A DNA stretch of 52,319 nucleotides from Acrasis kona. Its lineage: Eukaryota; Heterolobosea; Eutetramitea; Acrasida; Acrasidae. How positions within the stretch are numbered: the stretch's first letter is position 1; each line of letters opens with the position of its first letter. Positions 11,901 through 21,579 of this stretch are shown here, in pieces. Both the position numbers and the translations under genes were made by a program. Under the pieces are notes generated by a model. That model had not been told where the DNA came from. It saw only the letters and a program-made list of their open reading frames with translations, and ran no database searches. The DNA lies in contig JAOPGA020000891.1 in NCBI GenBank assembly GCA_026419775.2, forward strand, positions 1 through 52,319. Reading direction: 5' to 3'.

Positions 11901-12604
11901 TATCGTCGTCCAGTCCTTTCAATTTGTCGCTCCACTCATAATCAGGGAGACCAACATTGGAGGGATCGTCCAGCCTTATTCTTGCCCCCACTTTAAAGTT
12001 TGTTTGCATGTGCGTGTGTTGACGATTTTCGGGGTCTACGAATCGCCTGGGATCATTCATCTCGTCCTCTTTGGCCGATAAATCAATGCATCTCAAACCA
12101 ACGTGCAAGTCTCCGCTCACTTTGTCCTTGGATGTGCGCTTTTCAAGCGGCAGCCATAGCTCGGTCCATTTTCCTGTGGTTGTTTGTAACGCTTTGTGGT
12201 CTTTGAAATAAACGACGGCTTGTCCAAGAAAATCATGAGGATTGTTTTGATTGTGACCGTATGCCTCAAACCTAATATTCATGGGGCGCGCTCCGGCTTT
12301 TTTCCAATTTGGCACGTATACCTCAATCATCTCGTTCCATCTTGGATTGAGATTCTTCTTGACTGTTTTCGACTTGCATCGTGGAAAGTTATCTGTGGCT
12401 ACATATACTCCAAGATATGGGTTGGTGCTTCCAAATAGACCAATGCTCGCCATGTTCCTTGCCTCAATCACTATTGTATTAGGTTTCGCTGATGATGGTG
12501 TACATACCTTGTATCTGAACCTTTATATCGGTAGGCTGTCTCTCATACTCTTGAATCGGAGTGTCATAAGACCTCTGTGGTGTTACACTAGTCTTTCTCT
12601 TCAT
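8986..12604 (-). CDS. C2-domain filamin-repeat protein
   Basis: Exons 12508-12604 and 8986-12470 (37-nt intron, phase 1) encode about 1193 residues. Splicing joins IKVQIQ to VIEARN and completes an N-terminal C2 domain (about residues 28-150), a fold that usually binds lipid or calcium. A charged linker rich in Arg, Asn and Gln follows, then a filamin Ig-like repeat, then five tandem copies of a roughly 24-residue unit (core MGPITLP, about residues 446-577), then about six more filamin repeats with the usual GPG, DGTY and NSP signatures. No calponin-homology actin-binding domain is present, unlike classical filamins. It probably acts as a membrane-linked cytoskeletal scaffold, but the function is inferred. 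Confidence 0.8.
10838..11230 (-). repeat. Coding minisatellite, about 72-75 bp unit, five copies
   Basis: Five tandem in-frame copies encode units built on EMYDGPLTE, then KKK/KKR, then MGPITLP. Copies differ by few residues. The DNA is more AT-rich than the filamin repeats on either side, which suggests recent local expansion. Lengths stay in frame, so the protein is not broken. Confidence 0.9.
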
Positions 12605-12947
12605 GACACTTGACTGGTGCTCGTTACAATGGTCGAATTTTTCATCTATTATTCACAAACCGTACAGCACCTTAATTAGCAGTGGCTACCATACCTCTTA
12701 CTATAATTATAAATAACTTTGTTTCAATCCTAATCATTTAGTCTCAAGTCACGGTATTCAGTAGATAACATCTATAATCAAATACAATGCCCAAGTTCTA
12801 AATCTTTATGGAGCAGCGAGTGCTATAATGATATAAGTGCTTGAATCTTTCTTAATCTATATACTGAGATTTGAACCATAGTATCCATTATGGATATTGA
12901 TCTGCAGCATGTCATGATATTGTAAGACGGTCAACCATTATTGTGAA
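12605..12947. promoter_or_regulatory. Divergent intergenic region, filamin and EF-Ts
   Basis: This 343-bp AT-rich region separates the start codons of two divergent genes and must hold both promoters. I see no clear shared motif, RNA gene or open frame. Confidence 0.4.
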
Positions 12948-13976
12948 ATGTTCAGCCTGTCCACCATCACAAAGACAAGAGCTTTGTGCACCAGAGCAAT
13001 CTTTTCAAACAATGTATTAAGGGCATCAGTCATTCGTCCTCCAGTTGATAACTTTCGCCACTACTCCACAGAGAGGAAGGTATCTATTGATTTGATAAAG
13101 CAACTTCGCGCAGAGACAGATGCACCACTTGGACATTGCAAAAAGGCATTGGAGGAGAGCGACGGCGATATGACAGCGGCCAAAGATTGGTTGCGTAAAA
13201 AAGGACTACAAACAGCACAATCAAAAAGCTCAAGAACAGCAGTAGAAGGCGTGGTTGGATCGTTAACAAGCAGCGACAGAAAAGTTGGTGTTTTGGTTGA
13301 AGTCAACTGTGAAACTGATTTTGTGACCAGGAATGATTCTTTCCAGACTGCTTCAGCCAAAGTAACAAAGGCCATTCTAGAACATGCAACTCGACAACAA
13401 GATCTACAAGGGGAAGTGGACGTGGAGAACATTAAAACCTCAGTCTTGGTGGATGGCGTACCGGCTGGACAAGTCATAAGCGAATTAGCAGGTATAATCA
13501 GGGAGAACATTCAGCTAAGAAAGGTTGCCATCTTACGTGCCGACAAACCCAATGCAGTAATCGCCCACTACGTACACAATGCCGTGAGGGAGAATGCCGG
13601 AAGTATCGCGTGCCTGGTGCAATTGTCGCCCACAAAGCAAGACATGAAGCCTGAGGAGTGCGAAAAGTTCGGCAGGTCGCTAGCCATGCACATTATTGGA
13701 ATGAACACAAAGTACTTGCAAACAGACCAAGTGCCCCAACAGGAAGTAGAATACGAAAGGAACTTGGCACAAGAAAAGGCTGCTTCGGAGGGCAAGCCAG
13801 TGGACAATGCCACCAAATTCGCAGAGAAGGTGGTCAACAAGTACTATGCTCAAGTGGTGTTGATGGAACAACCATGGGTGTTGAACAACAAGAAGACTGT
13901 TCGTCAGGTGTTACAAGAATCAAATGTTCAAGCGGATCGCTTCATCAAACTCAAATGTGGAGATAAATTAGTTTAA
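12948..13976 (+). CDS. TSFM: Mitochondrial elongation factor Ts
   Basis: This intronless gene encodes 342 residues. An N-terminal extension of about 40 residues, rich in Ser, Thr and Arg and lacking acid residues, fits a mitochondrial presequence. The EF-Ts N-terminal UBA-like domain follows (IKQLRAETDAPLGHCKKAL, about residues 49-67), then the dimerisation core with the signature EVNCETDFV near residue 122. EF-Ts exchanges GDP for GTP on EF-Tu during organellar translation. Length and domain order are normal. It converges on the mitochondrial IF-2 gene, with only 16 bp between stops. Confidence 0.92.
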   Translation: MFSLSTITKTRALCTRAIFSNNVLRASVIRPPVDNFRHYSTERKVSIDLIKQLRAETDAPLGHCKKALEESDGDMTAAKDWLRKKGLQTAQSKSSRTAVEGVVGSLTSSDRKVGVLVEVNCETDFVTRNDSFQTASAKVTKAILEHATRQQDLQGEVDVENIKTSVLVDGVPAGQVISELAGIIRENIQLRKVAILRADKPNAVIAHYVHNAVRENAGSIACLVQLSPTKQDMKPEECEKFGRSLAMHIIGMNTKYLQTDQVPQQEVEYERNLAQEKAASEGKPVDNATKFAEKVVNKYYAQVVLMEQPWVLNNKKTVRQVLQESNVQADRFIKLKCGDKLV

Positions 13977-13992
13977 TTCAATCACGTGCGCC

Positions 13993-16032
13993 TCATTGAA
14001 ATCCGATCAGAACGTCGCTCTTCTGCACCGGGTGAGATAGTTTGATGCGGGCGTGTTGACCGGCATCTACCTTGTCCACCATGTTACCATCCACCATCAA
14101 ATCCACGATGCTCGATTCTTGCACCAACACTTGGTCCCTCATAATGTTGACGCGCATGTGCTTGCCCAACCACCCGGTCCTCACGAACATTGCATCGAAA
14201 GCATCGTCTTCTTCTTGTCGCCTCTTGATCACTGCAGTGCCCGCTTGTTCCTGCAGAGTTTCGGATGCTTCCTCCGACATGATCAGCTTGATTGCTTCGA
14301 AGCACGCGCTCATGTCCTTGAACACGTACAGCTTCACGTCGTGTTGCCTTGCTGCCTTCTCCACTTGGGAGCTGCACTTGTTGCACAATCCAATCAACCG
14401 TGCACCCTCGACCCTTGCAGTCTCCACATCGCCATCGCTCAACGATCCAACGCTAATCTTCAAAATGTTCAGGTTGACCCGCTGATGATTGGAGTACATG
14501 GCGGCCAATTGTTCCATGGCATCCACCAATCCCTGCGTGTCAGCTTTGACCACCACGTTCACCTTGGATGGACCCGTGCCCTTGTCCATCATCATCAATT
14601 GTGCAACCTTTTCTTTGATCTTGTCCTGCTTTTGTTTTTGTTGAATGTAATCTTTGATGTCGAGCGATGACGGCGACGATGACGACGATGACGACGGCGG
14701 CAATTGTGTTTGTGGAGAGGAGGGTTGTAATTGTTTATGCAGCAAGTCCCTGTATTTGATGCGATCGGCTTCGAGTTCGTGTGCCAATTGATTTTTGATT
14801 TCCAAATCCTTCATGGCCGTTCGATATTCGATGATTTGTTTGACCCATGAAGGTTTGGTGACCTGGAAAATGTCATCTCCTGAACACGGCGTGCCATCGA
14901 ATCCAGTCACCAATACGAATTCTCCAGGCAGTGCTTGCTTGGTCGGCTTGTTGTGAATGTCGCGTATCGTTTTGATCTTTGCTTGATTGATGCCGCTGAT
15001 TAGCACTTGTCCCACCTGCAGCGTTCCTCGTTGAACAATGACCGATGCGCTGATGCCGATTCCCTTTTCTAATTGGCTGTCGATCACGGTGCCTTTGAAT
15101 GCGCTCTTGATGGTTACCTTTGATTGTAGTGGGATGATCTCTGATAATTGTTTCGCGATGGGTTGAATCTTCTTCTTGTCCAGAAAGTTGCACCGTGCGG
15201 CGTGAAGCTTGCTTGTTTCTTCGTGATGGTTTGGAACGGAATCATTGTCCTCGTGCACGTTGATCGCCAACATGGCAGGCTTGTCGAATGTTTTGCACAG
15301 ACTAGCCGCTTCGATGGTTAGCGGCGACATTTCTTGACTGTGTGCGTTTTGTACGATGATGACTGCATCGCTGGCTTTCACGCAGCTCGACATCAACGAC
15401 AAGAAGAATTGATCGCCAGGAACGTCTAACAAGGTTATCGAAGCGCTAGATTTGGTTGGTTGAACTCCTGCATTTTTACACAAATCGTCCAGTTTAATCT
15501 CGTGTTGATTTACAACGTGACCCGCCACTCCCGCTGTGTTTGTGCACGTGAGTTTATCGACGAGGGTTGTCTTTCCGCTACCGTCCTCTCCAACGATTGA
15601 AACTATAAAATGATTTCGTTGCACGCTTGGCTTGCCGCTCTCGTTGTTTAGCTCCTCCATGATGTGGCTTGGAAGTTCTATTGGTTCATCTTTTATCTTG
15701 ACGTTCAAGTTTTTGAATTTTCTTGCAGTTTGAGACAAAGTCTCCATGCTCAATACATCATCTTGAGTAAACAATTCCCTCGGAAGTTTGTTCAGTAGGT
15801 CCTGTGGGCTGACACCGAGTTGTGCACTAAAAACACGACAACTCATTGGCGCATCAATTACTACGTGCGACACTTTTGGTTTACCTTCAGACTCTTCTAC
15901 ATTTTCTGCTGTTTCAAGTTCTTTATACATTTTTTCCTTCATTTTCCGAAAATAATTGTACTTATAGCTCTTTCCGTACAGCCTACATGGTGGTGATGTG
16001 AATATCTTGGTTGAGGATAACGTTTTCCACAT
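13993..16032 (-). CDS. Divergent mitochondrial initiation factor IF-2
   Basis: This single-exon gene encodes 679 residues: a basic N-terminal presequence, an IF-2-type N-terminal segment (about 60-110), a G domain (about 142-290), beta-barrel domain II, a charged linker with a Ser run, and the C-terminal IF-2 domains ending in IGFQ. The fold order matches bacterial-type IF-2, which places initiator tRNA on the small ribosomal subunit. The G-domain motifs are unusual. The P-loop reads GEDGSGKT (148-155) instead of GHVDHGKT, switch II reads DVPGD (203-207) without the His after PG, and the NKxD box is replaced by NVHED (258-262). GTP hydrolysis may be weak or lost. The stop is 16 bp from that of EF-Ts. 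Confidence 0.85.
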   Translation of the reverse strand: MWKTLSSTKIFTSPPCRLYGKSYKYNYFRKMKEKMYKELETAENVEESEGKPKVSHVVIDAPMSCRVFSAQLGVSPQDLLNKLPRELFTQDDVLSMETLSQTARKFKNLNVKIKDEPIELPSHIMEELNNESGKPSVQRNHFIVSIVGEDGSGKTTLVDKLTCTNTAGVAGHVVNQHEIKLDDLCKNAGVQPTKSSASITLLDVPGDQFFLSLMSSCVKASDAVIIVQNAHSQEMSPLTIEAASLCKTFDKPAMLAINVHEDNDSVPNHHEETSKLHAARCNFLDKKKIQPIAKQLSEIIPLQSKVTIKSAFKGTVIDSQLEKGIGISASVIVQRGTLQVGQVLISGINQAKIKTIRDIHNKPTKQALPGEFVLVTGFDGTPCSGDDIFQVTKPSWVKQIIEYRTAMKDLEIKNQLAHELEADRIKYRDLLHKQLQPSSPQTQLPPSSSSSSSPSSLDIKDYIQQKQKQDKIKEKVAQLMMMDKGTGPSKVNVVVKADTQGLVDAMEQLAAMYSNHQRVNLNILKISVGSLSDGDVETARVEGARLIGLCNKCSSQVEKAARQHDVKLYVFKDMSACFEAIKLIMSEEASETLQEQAGTAVIKRRQEEDDAFDAMFVRTGWLGKHMRVNIMRDQVLVQESSIVDLMVDGNMVDKVDAGQHARIKLSHPVQKSDVLIGFQ

Positions 16033-17807
16033 TTATATTGTAAAAGTTCATTTATTAATACTCTTCGAGTTGATTGAAGACACTTTTGTGTGGGTTGCGC
16101 CGTTCTTTTGTAGCATCATTCTATTGATTATAATAAACACTGCAAAAGCACTATTTGTATTAGAACCAATATTTATTTTGTACCCCAACAGAATTACAAT
16201 TGTACATGCTCAACCTTCAAATATCGACCATAAAGTATCTTGATTATTGAATGCGTCCTGATGCTCTTGTTACTGTAAAGCGACAACTCAACGAATTATC
16301 TTTTTTTGACAAATTAATTCTTGTGGATTGCTGTTATAACTCCGAAGTTGATCGATAACCTTGATGTTCCATCTTTGATGGGTTGGTAAATCCTTCTTCC
16401 TCTCTTTTGTGCTCATAAGGTGTTTCTACGAGACTCTGTGTATCGATGATGCGAAATCTTACAATAAACTCCGTCGTTGATCTGATTGAGTAATTGGATC
16501 CTCCTCTCTGGACTCTTTATCAAATATATCCTACTTGCAAAAATATTTTTGACTTGATGGCTCTGGTTATTAAAGAAGCAGTCTATTTTGACGATCTTTA
16601 CAATGATCAGCACTATTATAAGAATTTAAGACATGACATGTGGCCATATTTCACTATAGTGAGACAATGTATGTTAGTCCGAGGAATTTTGAACTAGACT
16701 ATTTAAAGCACGTGTTTCGCACGTTCAATCCACAATTCAAAAAACAAAACACACACATCATGACTAGTCTCATCCGCTGATGATGACCCCTGCTACCTTT
16801 GCTTCGCTGCTACCATTGCTGAGAACTTTTAAGAGTCTTCGCTACTGCTACACGGATGACAACCCTGCTACCTACTTTGCTCTCACAGGACTTATCAGTA
16901 CGTAGAACGTATGGTCTCACGGCCTGTAATACCGTTCAGTGGAAAGCTGGTAAGGGTTGCTTACAGTGCTTCAAGACATCACATCCTTAGGTCATTCGGC
17001 ATGTCATGAATCTCTCTACATTCTGTCAAGTTACCGCATGTGCTGCCGCTAACATCACTACCAATCTAGAACTGGATTCTCACTACAACCGCACTACTGA
17101 TTCCTTTCAGGTTACGTCACCTCTACCAGTTTAGTAGCAGAACATTACATGGACTAACAATTCGCAACGTCGCTAAATTTTTACTTTGATGTTCATGGAT
17201 CTTGCGGGTCTTCGCCACTACGAACCTATCCTTTCATAACTATAAATCACCAACGTTGGAATTTGGAGAATTGCCTATAATTACCAGGTGTCCTTCACGT
17301 CCCGTTTGCCTGACGAAAACATCGATCGTTTTAAAACAAGCGAAACTTTAATTTGCTAAAATGACAATAAATGTTAATGTTCATGAATTACAATTTTTGT
17401 ACAACTTTTTTCTACTATTAATTTAAAAGTATTATACCGGTGTTACGCTATAGTTTGCTTCAACAGTTCTAAGTTGGTGATGGAAAATTTGATCAGAAAT
17501 TGATGAACTTTGAGGTGACATCACAAGCTGACGCGGTTACGATAAATTATTGGTTCTTTAGCGACATAATGTCCAAAAGTAACGCTAAATGTTATCCGCT
17601 TTTTCGAAGCAATGTCGTCCGCAATGCTCCTATCCTACCCGTCCCAAACTCATCAGCTACACATTTTTTGAAATATGGGGCAGTGTTGTCTACTCTCTGA
17701 TACTGTTTCCACCGCCTTTCTTCAAATCCAATTATTGTCTTGTGGGCTTTTTATTCATCGCAGTTGACTCAATAAAACAAATCCTATACATGATGAAAAA
17801 ATCAAAT
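16033..17807. other. 1.8-kb intergenic region
   Basis: This is the longest gap inside the dense part. No recognisable protein or structured RNA gene is seen except the low-confidence small gene at 16856-17176. The rest is AT-rich, with short open frames that look random (for example 16494-16697 and 17500-17700 on the plus strand). It must include the promoter of the IF-2 gene on its left. Confidence 0.4.
16856..17176 (+). CDS. Very tentative multi-exon small ORF
   Basis: ATG 16856 can be joined through exons 16856-16897, 16940-16949, 16991-17029, 17070-17110 and 17141-17176 using introns of 42, 41, 40, 41-like and 30 nt spacing (actual introns 16898-16939, 16950-16990, 17030-17069, 17111-17140). 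Donors GTACGT and GTAAGG and acceptors TTCAG, CTTAG and TCTAG fit the genome's style, and the frame stays open for 55 codons to TAA. No domain is recognised. The small exons make a chance assembly quite possible, and a spliced non-coding RNA is an alternative. Confidence 0.22.
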
Positions 17808-19956
17808 TTATTTAGGTACAACATTTTCGTCATCATCGTACAAGTTTGGCTTCAACACCAAGTTTCCCAATGCATTTTGGTTCTTGCTGTAAAATTCAAC
17901 GACTTGCTTGCTTCTCTTTACCACGTTCTCGGTGGTGAATCCAAACTTCTTGAACAAATCCTTGGCTGGACCACTGGCACCGAACGTTCTCATTCCAATT
18001 TGAACGTGTGAGTACTTGTCCCATCCGCTCACGCTCAATGCTTCCACGCTCAACACTGGAACAATCTTTCCGTCCTTTCCATTCAACACGCTCAATTTGT
18101 AATCTTGGCTCTGCTTCTCGAACAACTCCCAGCAAACCAAAGAGACCACTCTTACTCTAACCTCGCCCTTTAACTGCTTGGCGGCATCAACGATAAGGCT
18201 GACCTCACTACCAGTCGCAACCAAGATTAGTTCTGGATCTTGTTCGTCGTTCAATGCGTAACCTCCCTTTGCCACGGCATCAATGCTGGTTCCCTCCAAC
18301 TGTGGCAAGTTTTGTCTGCTCAAGCACAAATAGCTTGGACTCTTGCGCTGTAACAATGCGTACTTGTATGCTCCGCTGGTTTCGTTACCATCTGCAGGTC
18401 TGAACAAGAATGAGTTTGGCGTGGCGCGAACCATGGGCACAATCTCGATGGGTTGATGGGTGGGTCCGTCCTCTCCCAATCCGATGGAATCGTGGGTCAT
18501 GACGTACAAGACTGGCACCTCGCTGACGCTGCTCAAACGAGAGGCACCAGCCATGTAGCCAACAAAGTTCAAGAACGTGGCGCAGAATGGAATGATTCCA
18601 GGTGCGTATGCGCTCAAACCGTTGCAGATGGCGGCCATGCCGTGTTCGCGGATTCCAAAGTTGATGTTGCGTCCTGAGAAGTCTCCCTTGTCCATGGCTT
18701 TTGACTTTTCGATCCAGGTCAAGTTACTGGCTGCAAGATCGGCGCTACCTCCGATCAACTCCGGGATGGCTGCTGCTAATTTTTGTAATACCTGTTGTGA
18801 TAGCTTTCTGGTGGCTACTGCATCGTCGCCTGGCTTGAAAGAGGGCAAGAAGCTCCAGTCCTTGGGCAGGACATCTCCACTTGTGAGTTTTTGTAATAGC
18901 GCATACTTTTCAGGGTATTGGTTCTTGTAGGTGGTGTTGATCTTTTCGTCCCATTCTTGCTTGACCTTGTGGTTCTTGTCGTTGACTTGCTTGTAAAAGT
19001 CTTGGACCTTTTGATCAATGACGAACTTTTCTTTGGGATCGAAGCCGAACTTGGACTTGACGGCTTCAATGTCAGCCCAGCCTAATGGAGCTCCGTGAAC
19101 CTTGGCAGTTCCCTGGATCTTGGATCCGAAACCAATGGTGGTCTTGACGATAACCAAACTAGGTTTATCTTTTGTGCTCTTTGCACTTTCTAATGCTTTC
19201 TGCAATGTTTGATTCATTGATCCAGGTGTATACTTACGTGGAGCGATTCGACATCTTCGTTACCTCTTTCAACAACCACTACGTGCCAGTCATAACTTTC
19301 GAAACGCTTTTGAACATTTTCTGTGAAGGTTACATCGGTGGATCCATCGATTGTGATCTTGTTATCGTCGTAGACGACCACAAGTGATCCAAGTCCCAAG
19401 TGACCAGCAAAAGATGCGGCTATTGGTGTGAATTTTGAATACAAACAAAGTACAAACCTTCAGAAGTGACACCCTCCATGAGACAACCATCTCCGCAGAA
19501 AGCGTAAATGGTGTTATCGATAACTGATACTTCGGGGGTGTTTAAAACAGTCTTCAAGTGCTCTTGGGCTAGTGCCATTCCGACTGCATTGGCAAAACCT
19601 TGTCCCAAGGGACCAGTTGTTACTTCTACACCAGGAGTGACGTGGCATTCGGGGTGACCAGGGGTCTTGCTTCCAACTTGACGGAACCTCTTTAATTCGT
19701 CTAATGGAAGGTCATAACCTCCCAAATGCAACATAATGTATTGAAGTGCACAACCGTGACCGTTGGACAACAACCATCTGTCTCTGTTGAACCATTTTGG
19801 ATCTTTTCCATCAAAGTTCAATACTCTGCTGAATAAAGTGTGGGCTACTGGGGCCATACCCATGGGCATACCGGGGTGACCACTGTCCGCAGTTTGTACA
19901 ACGTCTGCAGCAAGGCAACGAATATTGTTGATAGCAAGGGTATCGATATCGGACAT
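17808..19956 (-). CDS. TKT: Transketolase
   Basis: Exons 19458-19956, 19238-19419 and 17808-19199 (introns 38 and 38 nt) encode about 690 residues, the normal size. The N-terminus [12 protein letters not shown], the thiamine diphosphate motif ending in [12 protein letters not shown] (about 153-165), the YDDN segment and the central GEDGPTHQP motif identify transketolase. It moves two-carbon units between ketose and aldose phosphates in the non-oxidative pentose phosphate pathway. No presequence is seen, so it is probably cytosolic. The stop codon lies inside AATAAA. Confidence 0.95.
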
Positions 19957-20106
19957 TTCTGTTGTTTTTGATCAACTGAAAATTAATTTCATGAAACACT
20001 CATCACCCACAGTCCGGGGGAATTAAAGTGGACAATCAAAGGGAACCCGCATGGACGTAAAAAAAATAAATTTATACATAAACAAACATCAGCATGTATA
20101 GATGGA

Positions 20107-21264
20107 CTACAACCTAAAAGAAGAATCCTTTGCATCTAACAATCTCATGTAAGCACTCAACTCCTTGACACCAACACCTTGTGGATTCATCTTTTGTGCA
20201 ATCATCCTCGAAAACTCTGCAGCCTTCTTATCGGGCTGTACGATGGACTCGTGTCCATGTTTCAGGTTGCTGTATGCTTTTGTTTGAATGCGACACGCCT
20301 CAATTAATTGATTCATCAGCATGAAAGCTTGTGATACCGTCTTACCGCATGTCAAAATGCCATGGTTCTTCAAGATCATTACATTGGCGTCACCAAGATC
20401 CTTCACCAATCGTTTCTTCTCCTCCTCGTTTACGGCTATGCCTTCATAATCGTGATATACAATTGGACCCACCGTTTGTGCTGTTTGACTCAAGTCAATG
20501 TCCAGACCGTCCTTCGTGCAGCTTACTCCAGCAGCGTCTCTAAAGTGACAATGCATCACACACGTCACATCGGGTCTGCTCTCATGGATGGCAGAGTGAA
20601 TCACGTAACCAGCTTTGTTGATGCCAAACAAATCACCAGTCACACCGGAGTCAATAATGTCTCCTTCCAGACTGACTTTCACAAGAGAACTTGCAGTGAT
20701 CTCGGAGTACAACAGGCCAAATGCGTTAATCAAAAAGTTATGTTCGCTTGTGTTAGCACGAGCTGTGAGATGACCATAAATTGTGTCCGTCCAGTCGAAC
20801 AAATCAAAAAGACGATAGCAGGCAGCAAGTTCTATTCTTCTCTTCTGTTCCTCAATGCTGTAGTTTGGCAAAAGTGTTTTGGATAAAATGCTTCGAATGT
20901 TTCTTGTTGAAAATCCTTCGGCTGGCACATAGTCACTTGGATCGAAAGTAGGTTGGTCTTGCTCCACGTCACCTTGCTTTATGACGGCCGTAGTTAGTTG
21001 TTTAGAGTGATCGACCAATTTTTGTTTACTAATCAAAGATACGCTAGAATTTTCACCAAGGACGTCTGAAACTTTATCTTCATTCTTGTATTGAAACTCT
21101 CCATCAGAGGTTGCTAATACTAAATTGTGATTTTCGGTTCCATTCATGTGACTATCATTGAACCTCTTGAAGATTGAAGAAATAGCATCAGAAATTGTGG
21201 ATTCTGGATCTACACAGCAGACCAACTTGTGGTTTGAATGCTCAACACGAAGACGGATTGCCAT
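20107..21264 (-). CDS. Adducin-like class II aldolase domain protein
   Basis: This intronless gene encodes 385 residues. Residues about 125-345 form a class II aldolase/adducin domain close in wording to adducin heads (NKAGYVIHSAIHESRPDV, VMHCH, YHDYEGI, LKNHGILTCG). The HxH pair and the later His could bind zinc as in fuculose-phosphate aldolase. The catalytic Glu usually found upstream of the first His is not obvious at its place (NKAG instead), as in adducins, so activity is uncertain. About 90 N-terminal residues may form a ubiquitin-like fold; this is an inference from spacing only. There is no MARCKS-like actin-binding tail. Its start codon is 23 bp from that of the divergent Tim gene. 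Confidence 0.8.
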   Translation of the reverse strand: MAIRLRVEHSNHKLVCCVDPESTISDAISSIFKRFNDSHMNGTENHNLVLATSDGEFQYKNEDKVSDVLGENSSVSLISKQKLVDHSKQLTTAVIKQGDVEQDQPTFDPSDYVPAEGFSTRNIRSILSKTLLPNYSIEEQKRRIELAACYRLFDLFDWTDTIYGHLTARANTSEHNFLINAFGLLYSEITASSLVKVSLEGDIIDSGVTGDLFGINKAGYVIHSAIHESRPDVTCVMHCHFRDAAGVSCTKDGLDIDLSQTAQTVGPIVYHDYEGIAVNEEEKKRLVKDLGDANVMILKNHGILTCGKTVSQAFMLMNQLIEACRIQTKAYSNLKHGHESIVQPDKKAAEFSRMIAQKMNPQGVGVKELSAYMRLLDAKDSSFRL

Positions 21265-21287
21265 TTCTTTGGTTGTCTAAAAACAAA
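21265..21287. promoter_or_regulatory. 23-bp gap between divergent start codons
   Basis: Only 23 bp separate ATG 21264 (minus, aldolase-like) and ATG 21288 (plus, small Tim). The gap is AC-rich with an AAAACAAA run. Transcription must start within it or inside the opposite gene, so the promoters or 5' UTRs probably overlap. Confidence 0.6.
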
Positions 21288-21539
21288 ATGAACAATCACA
21301 CACCAAGCAATGTTGAAAGAATATTTGCACAAGAGTACGTGCAACAAGCAGTAGATACTTGCTTTGAAAAAGTATGATCTTTGATGGCTTTGAAACTATA
21401 ACAATTGTAGTGCTGTAAAAAGTTTCAACACTTTGAAATACCAAAAGATGAGCAAGCTTGCGTTAAGAGATGTTTAGATTTTTTTGAAGAGGCACACAAA
21501 ATTTGTTTTGATGTAATAACAGAAAAAAGTCAGCAATAA
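21288..21539 (+). CDS. Small Tim chaperone (twin CX3C)
   Basis: Exons 21288-21371 and 21411-21539 (39-nt intron, phase 0) encode 70 residues. The spliced protein has CFEKC (25-29) and CVKRC (45-49), the twin CX3C pattern of Tim8/9/10/13 chaperones, 15 residues apart and flanked by helices. These proteins escort hydrophobic precursors through the mitochondrial intermembrane space. The intron falls just before the Cys pair CC, so neither exon alone shows the motif. Which small Tim it is cannot be told. The stop TAA overlaps AATAAA. Confidence 0.8.
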
Positions 21540-21579
21540 ATCATTTTCATTCACATATGTACATAAAACTCACAAATCG

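Noticed and set aside
14053-14670. A 205-codon plus-strand frame
   Set aside because: It lies opposite the IF-2 coding sequence and shows no domain.
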